Origin: Castanea sativa
Taxonomy: Eukaryota > Streptophyta > Magnoliopsida > Fagales > Fagaceae
DNA length: 64,000 bases
Reading direction: 5' to 3'
Assembly: GCF_040712315.1 (NCBI RefSeq)
Contig: NC_134014.1
Span: 38,243,634-38,307,633, forward strand
The position numbers and the translations under genes were made by a program. This document shows positions 1 through 12,164 of this stretch, piece after piece (within the stretch, counting starts at the first letter, position 1; each line of letters starts with the position of its first letter). A model generated the notes under the pieces. That model was not told where the DNA came from and ran no database searches. It saw only the letters and a program-made list of their open reading frames with translations.

Positions 1-3000
1 TCAGAAGTTCAAATACTCATCTTGTTACACCAAAGATTTACATACAGATGGATGAAGAAACACTATGATTTGCAAAGAGGAAGAACTTCAGACCTGAATG
101 AAGTGAACAAGTTGCACCTCAAAGTGAACTTCTTCCAAACCTTCTATCACAGGGATCAAAGGAGATTGAGTTAGGTACTGACTGTTGACATATACTACTG
201 CCTTCTCTGCACATGCCATCGTTCCAATCCCCATCTCAAGACTTTTCAGTACCTACTTTGTACATGAGCAATGATGCCCATATAGAAAAAGAGCATAAGC
301 TAGGGGACAGAAAATAGTAGATTCCTCTAAAGCTATGCCAATGACGAATAGTTTTCCTATTTAGCAACAAAGTTCAATAGTTTCCTGAGTTACCTTAACA
401 AATAAGTACAGTATGTTGAATTATAAAAGAGAGCCTAAATATCAAACTCAGCAAATATAACACGTCAGAAACTTCTAATGATGCACATTATTTCACTAAG
501 AAAACAAGCACACCAAACAAATTGAAGAAAGTAAATTTATGAGAGATGTCTTACTAACCTCTGATTTTCCAATAGTAAAGAAATACGGCTCTCCTTCCAT
601 ATATGACAGAATCAATTTGCCATCACCAGTCTCTGCAGAAATCCTGGAAACAATCATACTCCACTAGAATCTCCAAGCATTCCAATTGGCAGTTTCACAT
701 ATAAAACGAAAGCGAATATAAATGGGCAAGAATAAGTTCCTACCAAGCTGTTACTTCATAAGGTTCTCTCGGTGATTCCCAACCCAGACCTTCATTTATT
801 ACCTGTTCATGTAGGAGTATCTTAACACTATAGTTATTGCATACTTACCCAAGAAAGAAAAGGTGATATTGCCATCACATTTCTTTTTCTGGACAGCAGA
901 TTAAAATCATTTATATTACAAAATACAGAACATCCACTCACATGTATTTATATTTTGTTTTGGTGCAAAGCATATATGAAAATAACTAATAAAAAAAATG
1001 TCAACCGTATTGAATTTGTTTGTTCCCTCAATTCTACAATCTAACATGAAAATATTAAAAAATATCATCCTTGACCCAATGATATACCAGATGAGAATGT
1101 CCTCAGGATAATCCGTTCAGTTCAATATAAGAATAATGAGGCAATGTAACAATTCAGAACAGAAACTCCCATTAGTGAACTAAAAAAGGAAGTTAAAAAC
1201 ACACATATTTAAAAGGCTGCAGCAAGCAGCCAATAGAATACAGACAACCTTCTTATGCAGACAATATAGTGAAGGAGATTAATCATAATGAAATTTTCCT
1301 TGCTTTCATCATTTGAAAGCATATCAGAATCACAATATGGCCCCCTTAAATAATAACAAGATGTTCCTATCAAAATTACTGAAATGCAACAATTCATATA
1401 GTTGTCAATACCTTTTTTACAACTCCCAAATCATCACTTACATCCTGAAAGTCAACACATTAATGAAAATCTTGATTAGATCTAAAAGAAGGTGGATGCA
1501 ATTTTTTTTATTTTTTTTCCTTCATATGTAGAAAATGGAGATGAGGGGAAAGGCTAGTAAATGTGTGTTTGTTGTTAGGATCACCATAGGGAGTCTTCAT
1601 GACAGTTGGATGCAATTATAGAACTACTCCTTAGATCTAAAATGTCAAAATTAGGTGTAATGTTAGTCAAGAGATACCAACATTGGATTTCAGATATGAA
1701 GGCCCACCAATTGAAGGTCTATGATCTTAAATAAATTCCAATGAATGGAATTGATATTGCTAGTAATAACTCCATGACATGATGAAATCCATGTGTGCAG
1801 TGTGCTGGTAGTAAAGTTCAAAATGTCATGATTCTAAAGATGAATATCATGAATCATTCCCATGATAAAGAATTGAAAGCGGACATTCTTGCCTTGGCTT
1901 TGAAGAAATCTAACATCTCAATCCCAAAATGAAGTTCATCATCATTCGGAAAGTCATAGGCAACAGAAACTGGACAATCATCCTCACCATAGTGAAATTG
2001 AGGTTTCATCTAGAACTGAAACAACAAACATTACAACTTCATAGTAAGTTAAATATGCAAGCATAATTTTTGCTTTTGGTAAAGTAGAATATACAAGCAT
2101 GATCAAAACATCAACTAACATAATTTTCACTCCCAAATAAAATCTGTACTTTTTTTTCCGTTTTCTTTTTCAAATTAAATTTGTCTTGCTGTAGAAGGTT
2201 CTTTTTCCAGGAAACAAAGAAAAAAATTTGTCAGATATGCCAACTAAAAATGAAACCTAATAGGATAAAAAATAAAAAATAAATAAAAAGCCACACGCCT
2301 TTCTTCAAATATGCATTGTATACATAACATAATGATTAATTTGTTCCATTCTTTGCCATATTTTTTGCTCTTTTGTGATATGCAGAGTTTAAGAAACTAG
2401 GAAAACATTACCATTGCTACTTCACCCTTCAACGATGTTAGGGTTCCTTCTAGCAATCCCACTATCATCTTACTTTCGCCCAAAACATGTCTTATTGGGG
2501 TACCTCTGCCTGTCATGTATGGTAAATATTTATTCAAGCCAAGAACTGTAGCAGAAGGCATTTTAACATTGAAATCAATTTAGTCGAGGCCTAATTATTA
2601 AAGAAAGAATCCTCAATATTGTGTTGGAGGCAAAGGGACAACTTTCTTACAAAACTTTGGTACATCCATTACAGGCTAAACGAGATATAACAAACACAAT
2701 TACATAAAATTAACTAGAAATATGTTGAAGCTTCCAATGGAATTTTGAAAAGCATCTGAACAAAAAAAACCTTGAAACATGGAGCAAAGAACTCAAATGC
2801 AAGGGTTAGAGTCAGCACTAACAATGATTTTTCTACACTCATCACAAGAGTAAAGAGCGCCTAAGCCAGATGATACAAAATTACCCGACCATGTAGGCAC
2901 CAGTGGTGCGTAGGATAGAATAGCAATAAATTTTTAAAATATACCATAGAACCAGGAAAAAAGATAGAACTGTTTTTCTAGTTTAGCCACAATGTGCTTA

Positions 3001-3555
3001 GACTCATAAAATCACGCTGACCTCCATTTTCTGATCTGGTAGATTCAACAACTCCATCCAACGTTTGAATGGTGCAATGATAAATGACCTGCAAAACAAA
3101 AACTCAGTGGAAATATCTTACTTCACTTCCCAACTATATATACCAATAGCCCAAGTTCCTGATGTCAATACAGCCACTTTAGTATAAGACACCATTTCAT
3201 TTGCAAGAATGTCCACTAATCAGGTTGTAAATTAATAAATTAAAACATTTACCGCCACTAAGATGCCCAATTGAGCATATCTAGTACTGCCTGTTAAACC
3301 ATTCACAAACATTTAAGACTAAAAAGAGTACAATCAAGAAAGACTAGAGAAAAACAAATAAATAAATAGAAAGAGTAACCCGATCAGCATCTGAAGGCCT
3401 TGGATCACCCCCAACAGGCCATGTCAAAGCTTTCATCAAACTTCCAGGCACAATTTTCTTTCTCCTTTTCATCACAAATGAAAGAATAAACCAAACAAGT
3501 TTGAAATAGCATTTCCTTCAAAAATATTCTTTATCAGGAAACACACACACACACA

Positions 3556-3586
<31 letters not shown>

Positions 3587-4212
3587 CAAGGTTATAATCC
3601 TGGTCTAACTCCCTGCGATGTTACACCAGTCCATAGTTTAGGATTAATATTTTGAAAATCCAACCATTGGACTACAAATTTTCATAGTTCTTAATATGGA
3701 CACCAAATTTCATGTTGATTGGAGTTTATCAACTATCTGATCCACAACTCATGTTATGCGTATAATTTTTAAGTTTAAAAAACTTAAAATGTAAATATTT
3801 TATGACTGTTCTCTGATCATCTTGATATGTGGCAAGCATAGAGGGTATAAGAAGATATCCCACATCTGCCAAGAGCCTCATCATGAAAAAGAAGAAGATA
3901 ACCCACCCACATCTTTTTTTTTTCAACTTTTTGAGAATGGGCTCTTTGCAAAAGCTGTAACTAGTCCCGTTAACATTGAGTTTTTAATTGCAATCGAGAC
4001 ATTTAGTTAAAAGGGTATGCGTTTATTCGCTTTTGCTACTTCACAATGCAATGGCACCTGCTTAATTCTTCTTTAACTAGAGCATTCGCAAACCCATTAA
4101 CAAAAGCCAAAAAAAAGGTGAGGTTTGAAAAAAAATTTAAAAAAAAAATAAATGTGGGGTTTTAAACACACACAATGTAATTCAACCCTTCCGCATCTTC
4201 GTCGACAGCCAT
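1..4212 (-). CDS. PAS1: PASTICCINO1-like FKBP-type immunophilin, 5' part (runs off left edge; possibly decaying)
   Basis: Minus-strand coding exons at about 4212-4172 (tentative, begins MAVDEDAEGLNYI), 3472-3380 (RRKKIVPGSLMKAL), 3088-3022 (VIYHCTIQTLDGVV), 2509-2412 (TPIRHVLGESKM), 2015-1893 (MKPQFHYGEDDCPVS), 1444-1412 (DVSDDLGVVKK), 802-744 (VINEGLGWESPREPYEV), 643-559 and 252-94 (EEVHFEVQLVHFIQ). All follow the plant PAS1/FKBP72 order: first FKBP-like domain, then the second. The third FKBP domain and the C-terminal TPR part would lie left of position 1. Family knowledge: PAS1 is an immunophilin linked to cell division and very-long-chain fatty acid synthesis at the ER. Phases agree across all junctions from 3380 down to 94. 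Oddities: exon 2015-1893 starts with F then a TAG stop (2012-2010); the intron after it has a GC donor (AAG|GCAAGA); the lysine-rich N-terminal stretch is missing; conserved residues are changed (TWPVGGD). Homology is strong; whether it is functional is open. Confidence 0.8.
3541..3588. repeat. (CA)n/(CATA)n microsatellite
   Basis: A short CA run passes into about eight CATA tetramers. It lies in the presumed first intron of the PAS1-like gene. Confidence 0.9.
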
Positions 4213-5500
4213 AGCCAATCACAACAGTGACTGCAAAATCGATGACCATTGTAGATTTTAATTACCAGAGGTTCACAGTGAATTGAGATTATTATAACTA
4301 AGCATATCATATCATATGTATAGCAAACCCATTGATCACAAACCCTAATTTTCCTTCAGTATTAACTTTTACGCAACTTAGCTTGGCATAGCATAATTCA
4401 AATGGTTGGTAGTTCGTTCATATTTCCCTCAATTTTCTCGGCAACCAAACAGAAGGAATAATTTTTGCATATGGAAGTGTTCAAAACGGAGCAGATTCGT
4501 AATGACAATTACCTGAAGAAGACGAATCGGGACCGATTGATCGACCTAAAGTCGTTGATTTTCCAAGCCCAATATCCAATAGCGTCAATTTGTTTTATAG
4601 TAGGTGCCAATCATCACCGTTCATTTCAATGTAGGATTTTTTTTTTCTTTTTCTTTTTATAACTTTTTTCAATTTTTTATAAAAAGTTTTTTAAAATAGA
4701 TTATTAATGTAGTATGAACTAAGGCTATATATTAATTAGACTTTTTTTTGTCGGATAAATTTTTTCTTTTTTTTGGGAGAAAATATACTGTAGGAGTTGG
4801 ATGACACAAACAAACATTGATCATTAATCCAAGGAAGATAAATGATATTCGGAGAGCTGAGGACGTTTTTTTCATTTTTGTACAATTGTGTACAATTTTT
4901 AAAAAAAATTGAGTATGTTAAATATAAAAAATTATGTATATTTTAAAAAAAAAATTGTATACATTAAATATATAGATTTGTGAATTTTCTTTAAAAAATT
5001 ATGTATATTGAATATACAAAATTATGTATAAAAATTGGTACATTCTTTGTAAAATTGTATAAATTAAATTTATAAAATTATATACATTGAATATACAAAA
5101 TTGTATACATTTTGTAAATATTTGGATATTGAATGTACAGACATTACTTACTGTTTCAGTAATTTGTAAAGAAAAAGTTCACATCAAAAAGATTTATGTT
5201 AAATATATTGAATTGTGTACATTTTTAAATAAATAAATAAAATTGTGTACTATAAATATAGGACTATAAATACACTCATTCTCAAAAAAAAAAAAAAAAT
5301 TCATAACTTTCTTAATTGTTCAAATCATAAATAGTTGACAAAAGTGGTGGGCCTATAGGCCCTATACCGGCAAAAAATGTCCCCTAGTCACAGTCATACG
5401 AATCTAAGTTGTAAAATTGGTGTGAAATTGGATGTCTCTAGAAGTATTCTAAAAAAATAAAACTACACAAAATTCAGCATGGGTTTTTTTTTTTTTAACA
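4213..5500. other. AT-rich intergenic DNA with degenerate short repeats
   Basis: No gene seen. The stretch 4870-5270 holds many diverged copies of a roughly 30-bp AT-rich motif built on AAAATTGTRTACATT and TTAAATATA. The first about 200 bp may hold the promoter of the PAS1-like gene, which reads leftward. Confidence 0.6.
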
Positions 5501-5508
5501 TATGGAAC

Positions 5509-6330
5509 TGTTAGGATCTTAGTTTGTCGGCAAATTTCATGCCAATTTTGCATGTAATTTTTAAGCTTTTAATTATATTGTATCATGTACAATTGTGGGT
5601 TACTTTGTAATGGGGAAGAAGTCAAGAGCTGCTATTTGGAGCCGTAGTCCTCAAAATCTTGGTCGAGCGAAATTATACGAGTTAGGTGAAGTGTCAAAGG
5701 TGTTAAAGTTTTTCTAGTCAAATTTGTTATTCCATTCTTTGTTGTTCCTAATTCCTATCCTTATACCTCTGCATATAGCCCTCATTACCCATAATATTCT
5801 ACACTCAATTCCAATATTGAAGGCTGGAGAGAGTCCTACATTCCTAGAGTTAAAACTCATTTCTTCTTTCTACCTTCTCCGTCACCAATTGCCAATTTCT
5901 ATGAGAGGAGATTAAAACTAATACACACAAGAAATCTCGCATAGTTCTTGTTGTTGTTTGGTGTTGGGGAATCATTAGAGCAATCCAGAAAATTCCAAGA
6001 GGCTATGAAGTGGCCAAGGAGACTTGGTCTTGTAATTCGCAAATCTAGAAACTAATAAGAAGAAAATATTAGGAGTATCAATTACCAGCAAGAACTAGAG
6101 ATTCAACTACATAGTCATGACTTAGCTCGAAGGGTTTTGTAAGTAATTTGTACTATAACTATTCTTGTTTAGTAGATTGCTTGGTGCTATAGGCTTCAAA
6201 GAGTTTTCCCCTGTTTTGGGTTTTTATCTCCATGAACACTTCCGGTGTTCTTGTGGGTGTGATTGATTGTTTGGGATTTGTTGTTTTGTTTATGTTTCCA
6301 TGCATATGTTATTTGGCTAATGACATTAAC
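5509..6330 (+). mobile_element. Possible LTR remnant (copia-like)
   Basis: The stretch starts TGTTAGGATC and ends near GACATTAACA. It has no ORF and carries pyrimidine-rich segments like the R/U5 parts of plant copia LTRs. I see no target duplication and no clear primer-binding site, so this is a weak call from sequence style alone. Confidence 0.3.
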
Positions 6331-6356
6331 AATTGGGTGTAATTTGATAGTTAGTG

Positions 6357-6574
6357 CACATTTGGATTCGGCTGAAAAGGAAAGCAGACGCGCGTCTGTG
6401 TTTTTGTTTGAGTCTCGTGCACTGTTCACAAGACCCACAAATACTTTTTTTCAACAAAAATAACTTTAAAATTGAGTCTCACAGCACTATTCATACATTT
6501 AAAAAATTATTTTGTTACAGTGTTTTCAGTTTTTAGTATTTAATTTTCAGTAATAAGCAGTATCCAAACAAACC
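6357..6574 (-). mobile_element. MITE of the GTCCGTTTGGAT-type family (copy 1, inverted)
   Basis: Read on the minus strand it starts GGTTTGTTTGGATA, continues with TTACTGAAAA and CTGAAAACACTGTAACA, includes GAACAGTGCACGAG, and ends near CGAATCCAAATGT. This matches the copies at 25071, 42141 and 55862. The complementary GTTTGGAT and ATCCAAA ends are the terminal inverted repeats. Confidence 0.7.
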
Positions 6575-7257
6575 ATTAGCTTAAAATTAACATAAATTGT
6601 AAAATTGGTGTCTTCAGTGTAACTCTCAAAAATCAACCCTTAAAATTTTTTTATGTAATACTTTGTTGTATTTGTAAGGGTAAATTGAAAATTACACTCC
6701 TAAAGTTTGAGAGTGTTTGAATTTTACACCCTGAAATTTCAAAATTTAGAATTTATTCCCTAAAGTTTGTAGGTGTTTGGATTATACATAAAACAATAAA
6801 ATATGAAATTTAAGTATTACACTTAAATCCTAAGGGGTTTCTGTATATTACGAAAAAACCACGTAAGGTTTTGTATATTACACTTAAATCATTTTATTTA
6901 GTGTGACGGAAAAACTTTGGCTTTGTATTGTCCAACATCATCATCTTCTTCTTTTACACCTAAATCTGAAGGGTCGTGTATTTTATGAAAAAACCACATG
7001 AGGTTTTGTATATTACAGTTAAATTATTTATTTAGTGTGATGGCAAAACTTTGGCTTTGTATCATCCAACATCTTATTCAATCCATGACAATGCTGTCAT
7101 ATGTGAGTGATGAGTGTCTTCTAGATCATCACCTAACTACAGATTAACATAACTAGAAGACTTTGTGTCAAAGGATTTATATCGTATGTCTCTCTTTCAT
7201 TGGATGTGGGATTTAAGTAATCAGATGGCTTACTTTCGTGTTGTAATACATATTTTA
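6575..7257. repeat. Intergenic DNA with a local about 140-bp duplication
   Basis: No gene seen. Near 6863-6940 and again near 6999-7072 the same segment occurs, containing GTTTTGTATATTACA, TTTAGTGTGA and AAAACTTTGGCTTTGTAT. The copies are diverged and about 136 bp apart. Confidence 0.65.
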
Positions 7258-7266
7258 CATATTATG

Positions 7267-7634
7267 AGGCCAAAATGGGCTTTTGCCCTTTTCGTGAAAA
7301 AAAAATCAGCATGTTGCCCCATTTTTCAAACTAATTAAGGAAATGCTCCTTTTTTTAAACTTGATTTTCTCAAAATCGAGTTAAGCCCTATAGCGACGTT
7401 TTAAAGAGCCTATAGTAACTTTTTAAGGACCTATAGCGTCGTTTGTCAAGTTACAAAGCGTCGCTATAGGTCCTTAAAACGTCGCTATAGGGCTCCAGAA
7501 AATTTTTTTTTTTTTTTTGAAATTCGATTTTCTCAAAATCGAGTTTCAAAAAAGAGACATTTTCCTAATTAATTTGAAAAATAAGGCGTTTGCCCTTTTT
7601 ATTTGTGCGAAATGGGCATTTGCCCATTTTCGCC
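7267..7634. mobile_element. Fold-back TIR element (about 368 bp) with 9-bp target duplication
   Basis: The left end reads GGCCAAAATGGGC and the right end GCCCATTTTCGCC, so the tips are inverted repeats. The inverted homology continues inward for about 110 bp (CAAACTAATTAAGGAAA against its complement; CGATTTTCTCAAAATCGAG on both arms). The centre has opposed copies of CCTATAGCGACGTTTTAA, with a CTATAGCGTCGTTTG loop. Flanks are CATATTATG (7258-7266) and CATATTATA (7635-7643), a 9-bp duplication with one mismatch that suits a Mutator-like origin. No coding capacity. Confidence 0.8.
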
Positions 7635-7643
7635 CATATTATA

Positions 7644-9337
7644 ATAGTGCGCTTGGATAATAGGATTTGGCATGTAAGTTTAAATTTGAGCCATTAAAAT
7701 TCAAATATCATATTAGTGTAGTTATAAAAGGTCAAGCATTGGAATTTAACCAAATCCAACAAAAACTTTAAAGAGGGTTTTAAACCTTTAAAAATCCATA
7801 GATTCGAAATAATATCTTAAATTTATGAATTTGAAATCAATACATTTTAATTTTTAAACATATTAATTTAAAATCTAAATTGAAGTTACCAAACACAATT
7901 CTGAATATCCAAAAACCGTGAAGTATTCTTGTAGGACTACGTTACACTGATTACAGGACAAGAAATCCTCCAAATTTGAGACCACCTTATCATGATACTC
8001 TTAAGATGCAATGAATATGAGTACGTTAAAAACTAAAAGGAGAACAAGTTCAACGTAAAGAAACAAAAATAAAAAAAATTAAGCTGCCACACTGTCGCTT
8101 GTACTGTTTCTGTCGTTCTGTGACCTTTTTATATGGCTCTATCCAGCGACGCCTAGTAAGGCTCTCCCCCACCCAATAGGCCAATACTAACGGGACCGAA
8201 TTGGAATATGGTGTCCCGTCTTTGTCCCATTTCTCTTTAGGACTAGAAAACCTGTGCGGATGAGATGGGTTGAAGGTATTTTGACGATTTCTAATAAGGT
8301 AGCTTAGGCATTCCTAAATAGTAGCCAAAGAAATTGTCTGTAACCTAGCTGTATATTCTTATTCCAAATGCAGTTCTACATTGTGCATTCTCTAGTTAAA
8401 ATGATCTTGTCCGCAAATTTCTACAGCTAAATTTCATATTAACAAATATGTTAAGTATGGTTGAACTTAATTAGAAGGGAAGAGAATGAAACAAGACCCA
8501 TTATTAAATAATTTAAAAAACAAAAAACAAAAAAAACCGACCTCTTGATTAGTTACTCTAATTGAAAAAGGTAGGGGAAAAGAAAGAGGTTAATGTCCTC
8601 ATGGCATAGTTGACAGACATGACCGGCCGTGCCTTTTCAAGTAATACAATAATTCATAATCCTATGACGATCTCATATCTATAAAGTATAATGACTTGAA
8701 CAATAAACATTCACTTTTGAAAGAAAAGAAAAAAAAACAATTAAGCACTAGTAATTAAACTACTCATATATTTATCACCAAATCGGCTAAATATTGCCTA
8801 AATTAATAGGTGGTGCAGCCTGTATCAAAGATGATTGCATGAATTGCAGGGATTATGTTGAGTGGATCACAATCCATATATTTATACATATATAGTACAT
8901 AATCCACAGCAAATTGATGAACAGCCAGAACATTTTAGATCACAAATATTCACTTTGGGATAATTTAAATAAGTTTAGTGGATCAAATTCAAGAGGATAA
9001 AGTTAATTTAAAGACCAAGGTCTTTTTTTTGCTGCTAAAGGTCTTTGTCTTCTTTAGCTTATAGATTTGTAAATGCACCAGAATATGGCATGGGCACTTT
9101 GTGCAGTTCCAATGATTAATGTAAAGCAATTCTAAGTAGATCCATAATTCTCAGCTTAACACTAACACCATCGTATTATCAAATCATACATCAATGGCGC
9201 ACATGGGGAAGTAAATTTGCAAAAAGAGTTGTGAAGTTTTTGACAAAAAAACACATATATAATCCCTGAAATGCAATAGATCTCAATAGTAATGACAATT
9301 ATATAGAGACTTACAAAATCACTAATTAAACACAGCT
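7644..9337. other. Intergenic DNA
   Basis: No gene or RNA recognised. The sequence is AT-rich, with a slightly GC-richer patch around 8090-8260 that has no ORF. The 3' UTR of the minus-strand gene at 9338-9667 would lie in the last 200-300 bp. Confidence 0.5.
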
Positions 9338-9667
9338 TCATGATTCATGGAACTCCCATCTAACATCTTGAAACACTTTAGAATGGCGTGCAGGTACTTC
9401 ATTATTGTGACAACCCTCGTCGAAATTCTGTGAATAGCTGACAGCATCATAATTGAAAGACAAAGGCTTTGAGCCTTTTGACCAATAAAAGTTCTTACTC
9501 TCTCTAACAATCCTCCTAAGAAGATTTCTCCATCTCCGGCTCCTTTTGTTATGGCTGCAGCAATGGATGCGAGAGTATTCAAGTTCTTCATGCACTGGAA
9601 AGCAAGAAGGGGAGCTCATGCACCCAGAGAAGTATGAGGATCTCCGGTGACTGAGATCACTCTCCAT
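9338..9667 (-). CDS. Small intronless protein (109 aa), conserved-looking, unknown function
   Basis: The single exon starts at 9667 and ends at the stop 9340-9338. The protein begins MESDLSHRRSSYFSGCM, has a short cysteine and proline patch (SSPSCFPVHEE), then a basic tryptophan-containing block (RRWRNLLRRIVRESK), then an aromatic block (PLSFNYDAVSYSQNFDEG). I see no signal peptide, membrane span or known fold. The pattern resembles a family of short plant proteins without assigned function, recalled from memory. The codons are less AT-rich than the surroundings, and the frame is preferred over the overlapping 89-aa frame (9322-9591) because its residues look constrained. Confidence 0.6.
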   Translation of the reverse strand: MESDLSHRRSSYFSGCMSSPSCFPVHEELEYSRIHCCSHNKRSRRWRNLLRRIVRESKNFYWSKGSKPLSFNYDAVSYSQNFDEGCHNNEVPARHSKVFQDVRWEFHES

Positions 9668-10705
9668 TTCGACACAAAATGTGGTTTTTAAGTAACTTCT
9701 TTGATCTTGGTACCCTGACTATCTAGCTAATTAAGCTTGCTTCTCATATGGTTCCTCAATAATTATTTGAGTGAGAAAGAGGATGCCATTTCTATAATAA
9801 GTGCCAATCATATATGTAATAGATCCCTTTTTGAATGAATTAGTTTTGTGGGCCTCACCAATGTTTTCCTCTCTGTCAATTTATATTTATATAGTCACAT
9901 GACCCACAACTTTGTTACCTAGTATTAAAAATGACAGAACTTAACATGTCTTTCTCAAATGTATAAATACTCCGCACTTTCCACCGATTTCACTGTGATC
10001 AGTCAAATGGATCGACTTGACCCCGAGAGTTGCAACTTACACCCCAAGTTTTACTGCTAATGTCAATTTTATGTTAATTACATAATTTACTACCCACTTG
10101 TTTAAGTGATTAGCCAATTAACATTTGCATGTATGGATTAGCATATAAATAACATATTAACAATAATTTAAAAACCAGACCAGACCAAATGGTTCAATCA
10201 GTTGAATCGAGAACCAAACATAGAACTAGTCCGGTAAAAACTTGAAAAATCGGCAAAAACTGGTAAAAATTAGAAACTGGTTTATTTTTCGATTCTTTGA
10301 CCGTTTCGGTTTTTAAAACCATGTTAAATAAAGCACAATCGCCCACAATACATTGAAGTTTTGATAAAGAGAAAACCCCAAGTACCGAGTGGAAAAACCT
10401 CTTCCAAACGTCACAATACCAAACGATTCACTAGAGAAAATAGTTGCAATATATCTTACATACAAAACATCCAAGTTAAGAAATAAATAATGTACTTAAG
10501 CCCATCAAGCTCCCACTAGCAATCGACTCCTCGAGTCTTTTCTCTCCTCTAATCATCAGATCTATAATTTAGCTCCAATTGGAAACTCCAATTCTCCTTG
10601 GTAATTACAAGCTGCTCCAATGATTCTCAAGCTCCAATTACCACCAAAACTTTGAAGGTTGATTTAAATGTGATGAATTTCATCTCCTTTCAGGAATTTG
10701 ACAAT
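9668..10705. other. Intergenic DNA, probable promoter of the 109-aa gene
   Basis: No gene seen. A TATA-like stretch on the minus strand (TATATAAATATAA, about 9883-9895) is over 200 bp upstream of the ATG and would imply a long leader. From 10180 onward the sequence resembles decayed transposon DNA (repeats of CGGTAAAAACT and AACTGG). Confidence 0.45.
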
Positions 10706-10815
10706 TGTTAAAGATAAATTATACGTATTAACCCAATAGTATAGGCCCAAGCTCATACCTACCTTGTGTGCAAGGCAAGTCTCCTACTTATATTAGAAGT
10801 CTAGGGTTTAGCCTC

Positions 10816-10885
<70 letters not shown>

Positions 10886-11040
10886 ATGTTATGTTCATTG
10901 TTTTGTACTACACTCTCATTTAATAAAGATGTAATCCTTAAGGGTTTCCTCCATGAATGTACGATGTTAGGCTGAACCACATAACCATCATGTTCTTGTG
11001 TTCTCTATTTTATGCTTCCATTTCTGCATCCATTCTAACA
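10706..11040 (+). mobile_element. Probable copia-type solo LTR (335 bp) containing a (TA)n tract
   Basis: It begins TGTTAAAGAT and ends CATTCTAACA, the usual TG...CA ends. It has the CTAGGGTTTAGCCTCC to TATATA layout and then a T-rich stretch, as in short plant copia LTRs. The flanking 5-mers differ (ACAAT and TATTC), so insertion is not proven. Confidence 0.45.
10818..10882. repeat. (TA)n microsatellite
   Basis: About 32 TA dinucleotides without interruption. Length is likely variable and prone to assembly error. Confidence 0.95.
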
Positions 11041-12164
11041 TATTCAATATAGTATATCAAAACTAATATTTAACAACAAAAATGAGAGGGAGAAGATAAA
11101 GAAATTGATAAAGGTTTTAGCTCTAGGGTTTATGGGTTTTCTCTAGCTCTTCAGATGGGAATTAGGTCACAAAAGTCGTGGAAAATGAGAGCATATATAG
11201 TGAGGGTATGGGCTGGAATCAATAGCAAAAAAATTCATAACAAAATTTTCTCTAGTTCTTTGAAGTTTGCTCCTCCAAAGGTCGTTTGAGAGAGGGTGAA
11301 CTTATTGGGTTAGTTGCTTTTCAAATTCAAGTTTTGTTCCTCACTTGGCCTCCTATAGAAAAGTTCATAGGAGCAAAAATCTGTAATAGCAAACTTCAAT
11401 GTATGTGCTTTGACCACTTCACCCACCAATACAAATGAAAATCCCACAAAATCACGTAAACACTCATAAACTTTAAGATTAAAAAAACTTCAAATTTGTC
11501 ATGAAATTAGTCAACTAATACAAGACCTAACAAACTCAAACAAATGAGTTTTTTCCCAAATTGTTTCTTCTTGAAGACGCAGCTCCATAGAGAGTCTCTT
11601 ACCCTTGGTGTAGTATTATGGAGGCTCATTCATGGTTTTGAAACCCAGACCATTCAAAGAACCGAAAAATGGAGAGTTTCAAGGCTTTAGAGGTTGGATC
11701 AAGGTTCAACCAAATTTGGACCGTGATGACATCATAATGAATTAATAATTAACTAAAATGAAATAAATTTTTAAAAATGAGTAATATTGATTATATATAT
11801 ATATATTCAAAATAAAATTATTCTCAAAAAATTATAAGAAAGTTTACAAAAATAATAAACTATAAAAAATCATTGAAAGTTATAGTTGATTGTTTAAGTA
11901 TAAAACTATGAATATATTTAAAGAATTTTAATTTTAATATATCCCCCCTTTTGACTTTTGAGATGGCTAGTTAAAATAAATGATATAATAAAATATTATT
12001 AGTTTTGATTACAATATAAAATATAAAGTAATGAAAGAATTATTCTTATGGCATTCTTTTTAATATACTTCAAATATTTTAGTTTGCCACAGTGAGCTTA
12101 AACAACCAGCTATGGTGTAGGGGTTGGTATATTAATTAAAAATAGCTTTACTAGAACCCAAGTT
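11041..12164. other. Intergenic DNA, decayed repeats
   Basis: No gene seen. The stretch near 11640-11730 (ACCCAGACCATTC, GGTTCAACCAAATTTGG) looks like the inverted counterpart of 10185-10320, so an old element may span both. The remainder is very AT-rich. Confidence 0.45.

Noticed and set aside
9322..9591. 89-aa minus-strand ORF overlapping the 109-aa gene
   Set aside because: The alternative frame has the clearer conserved-type blocks; this one looks like its shadow.
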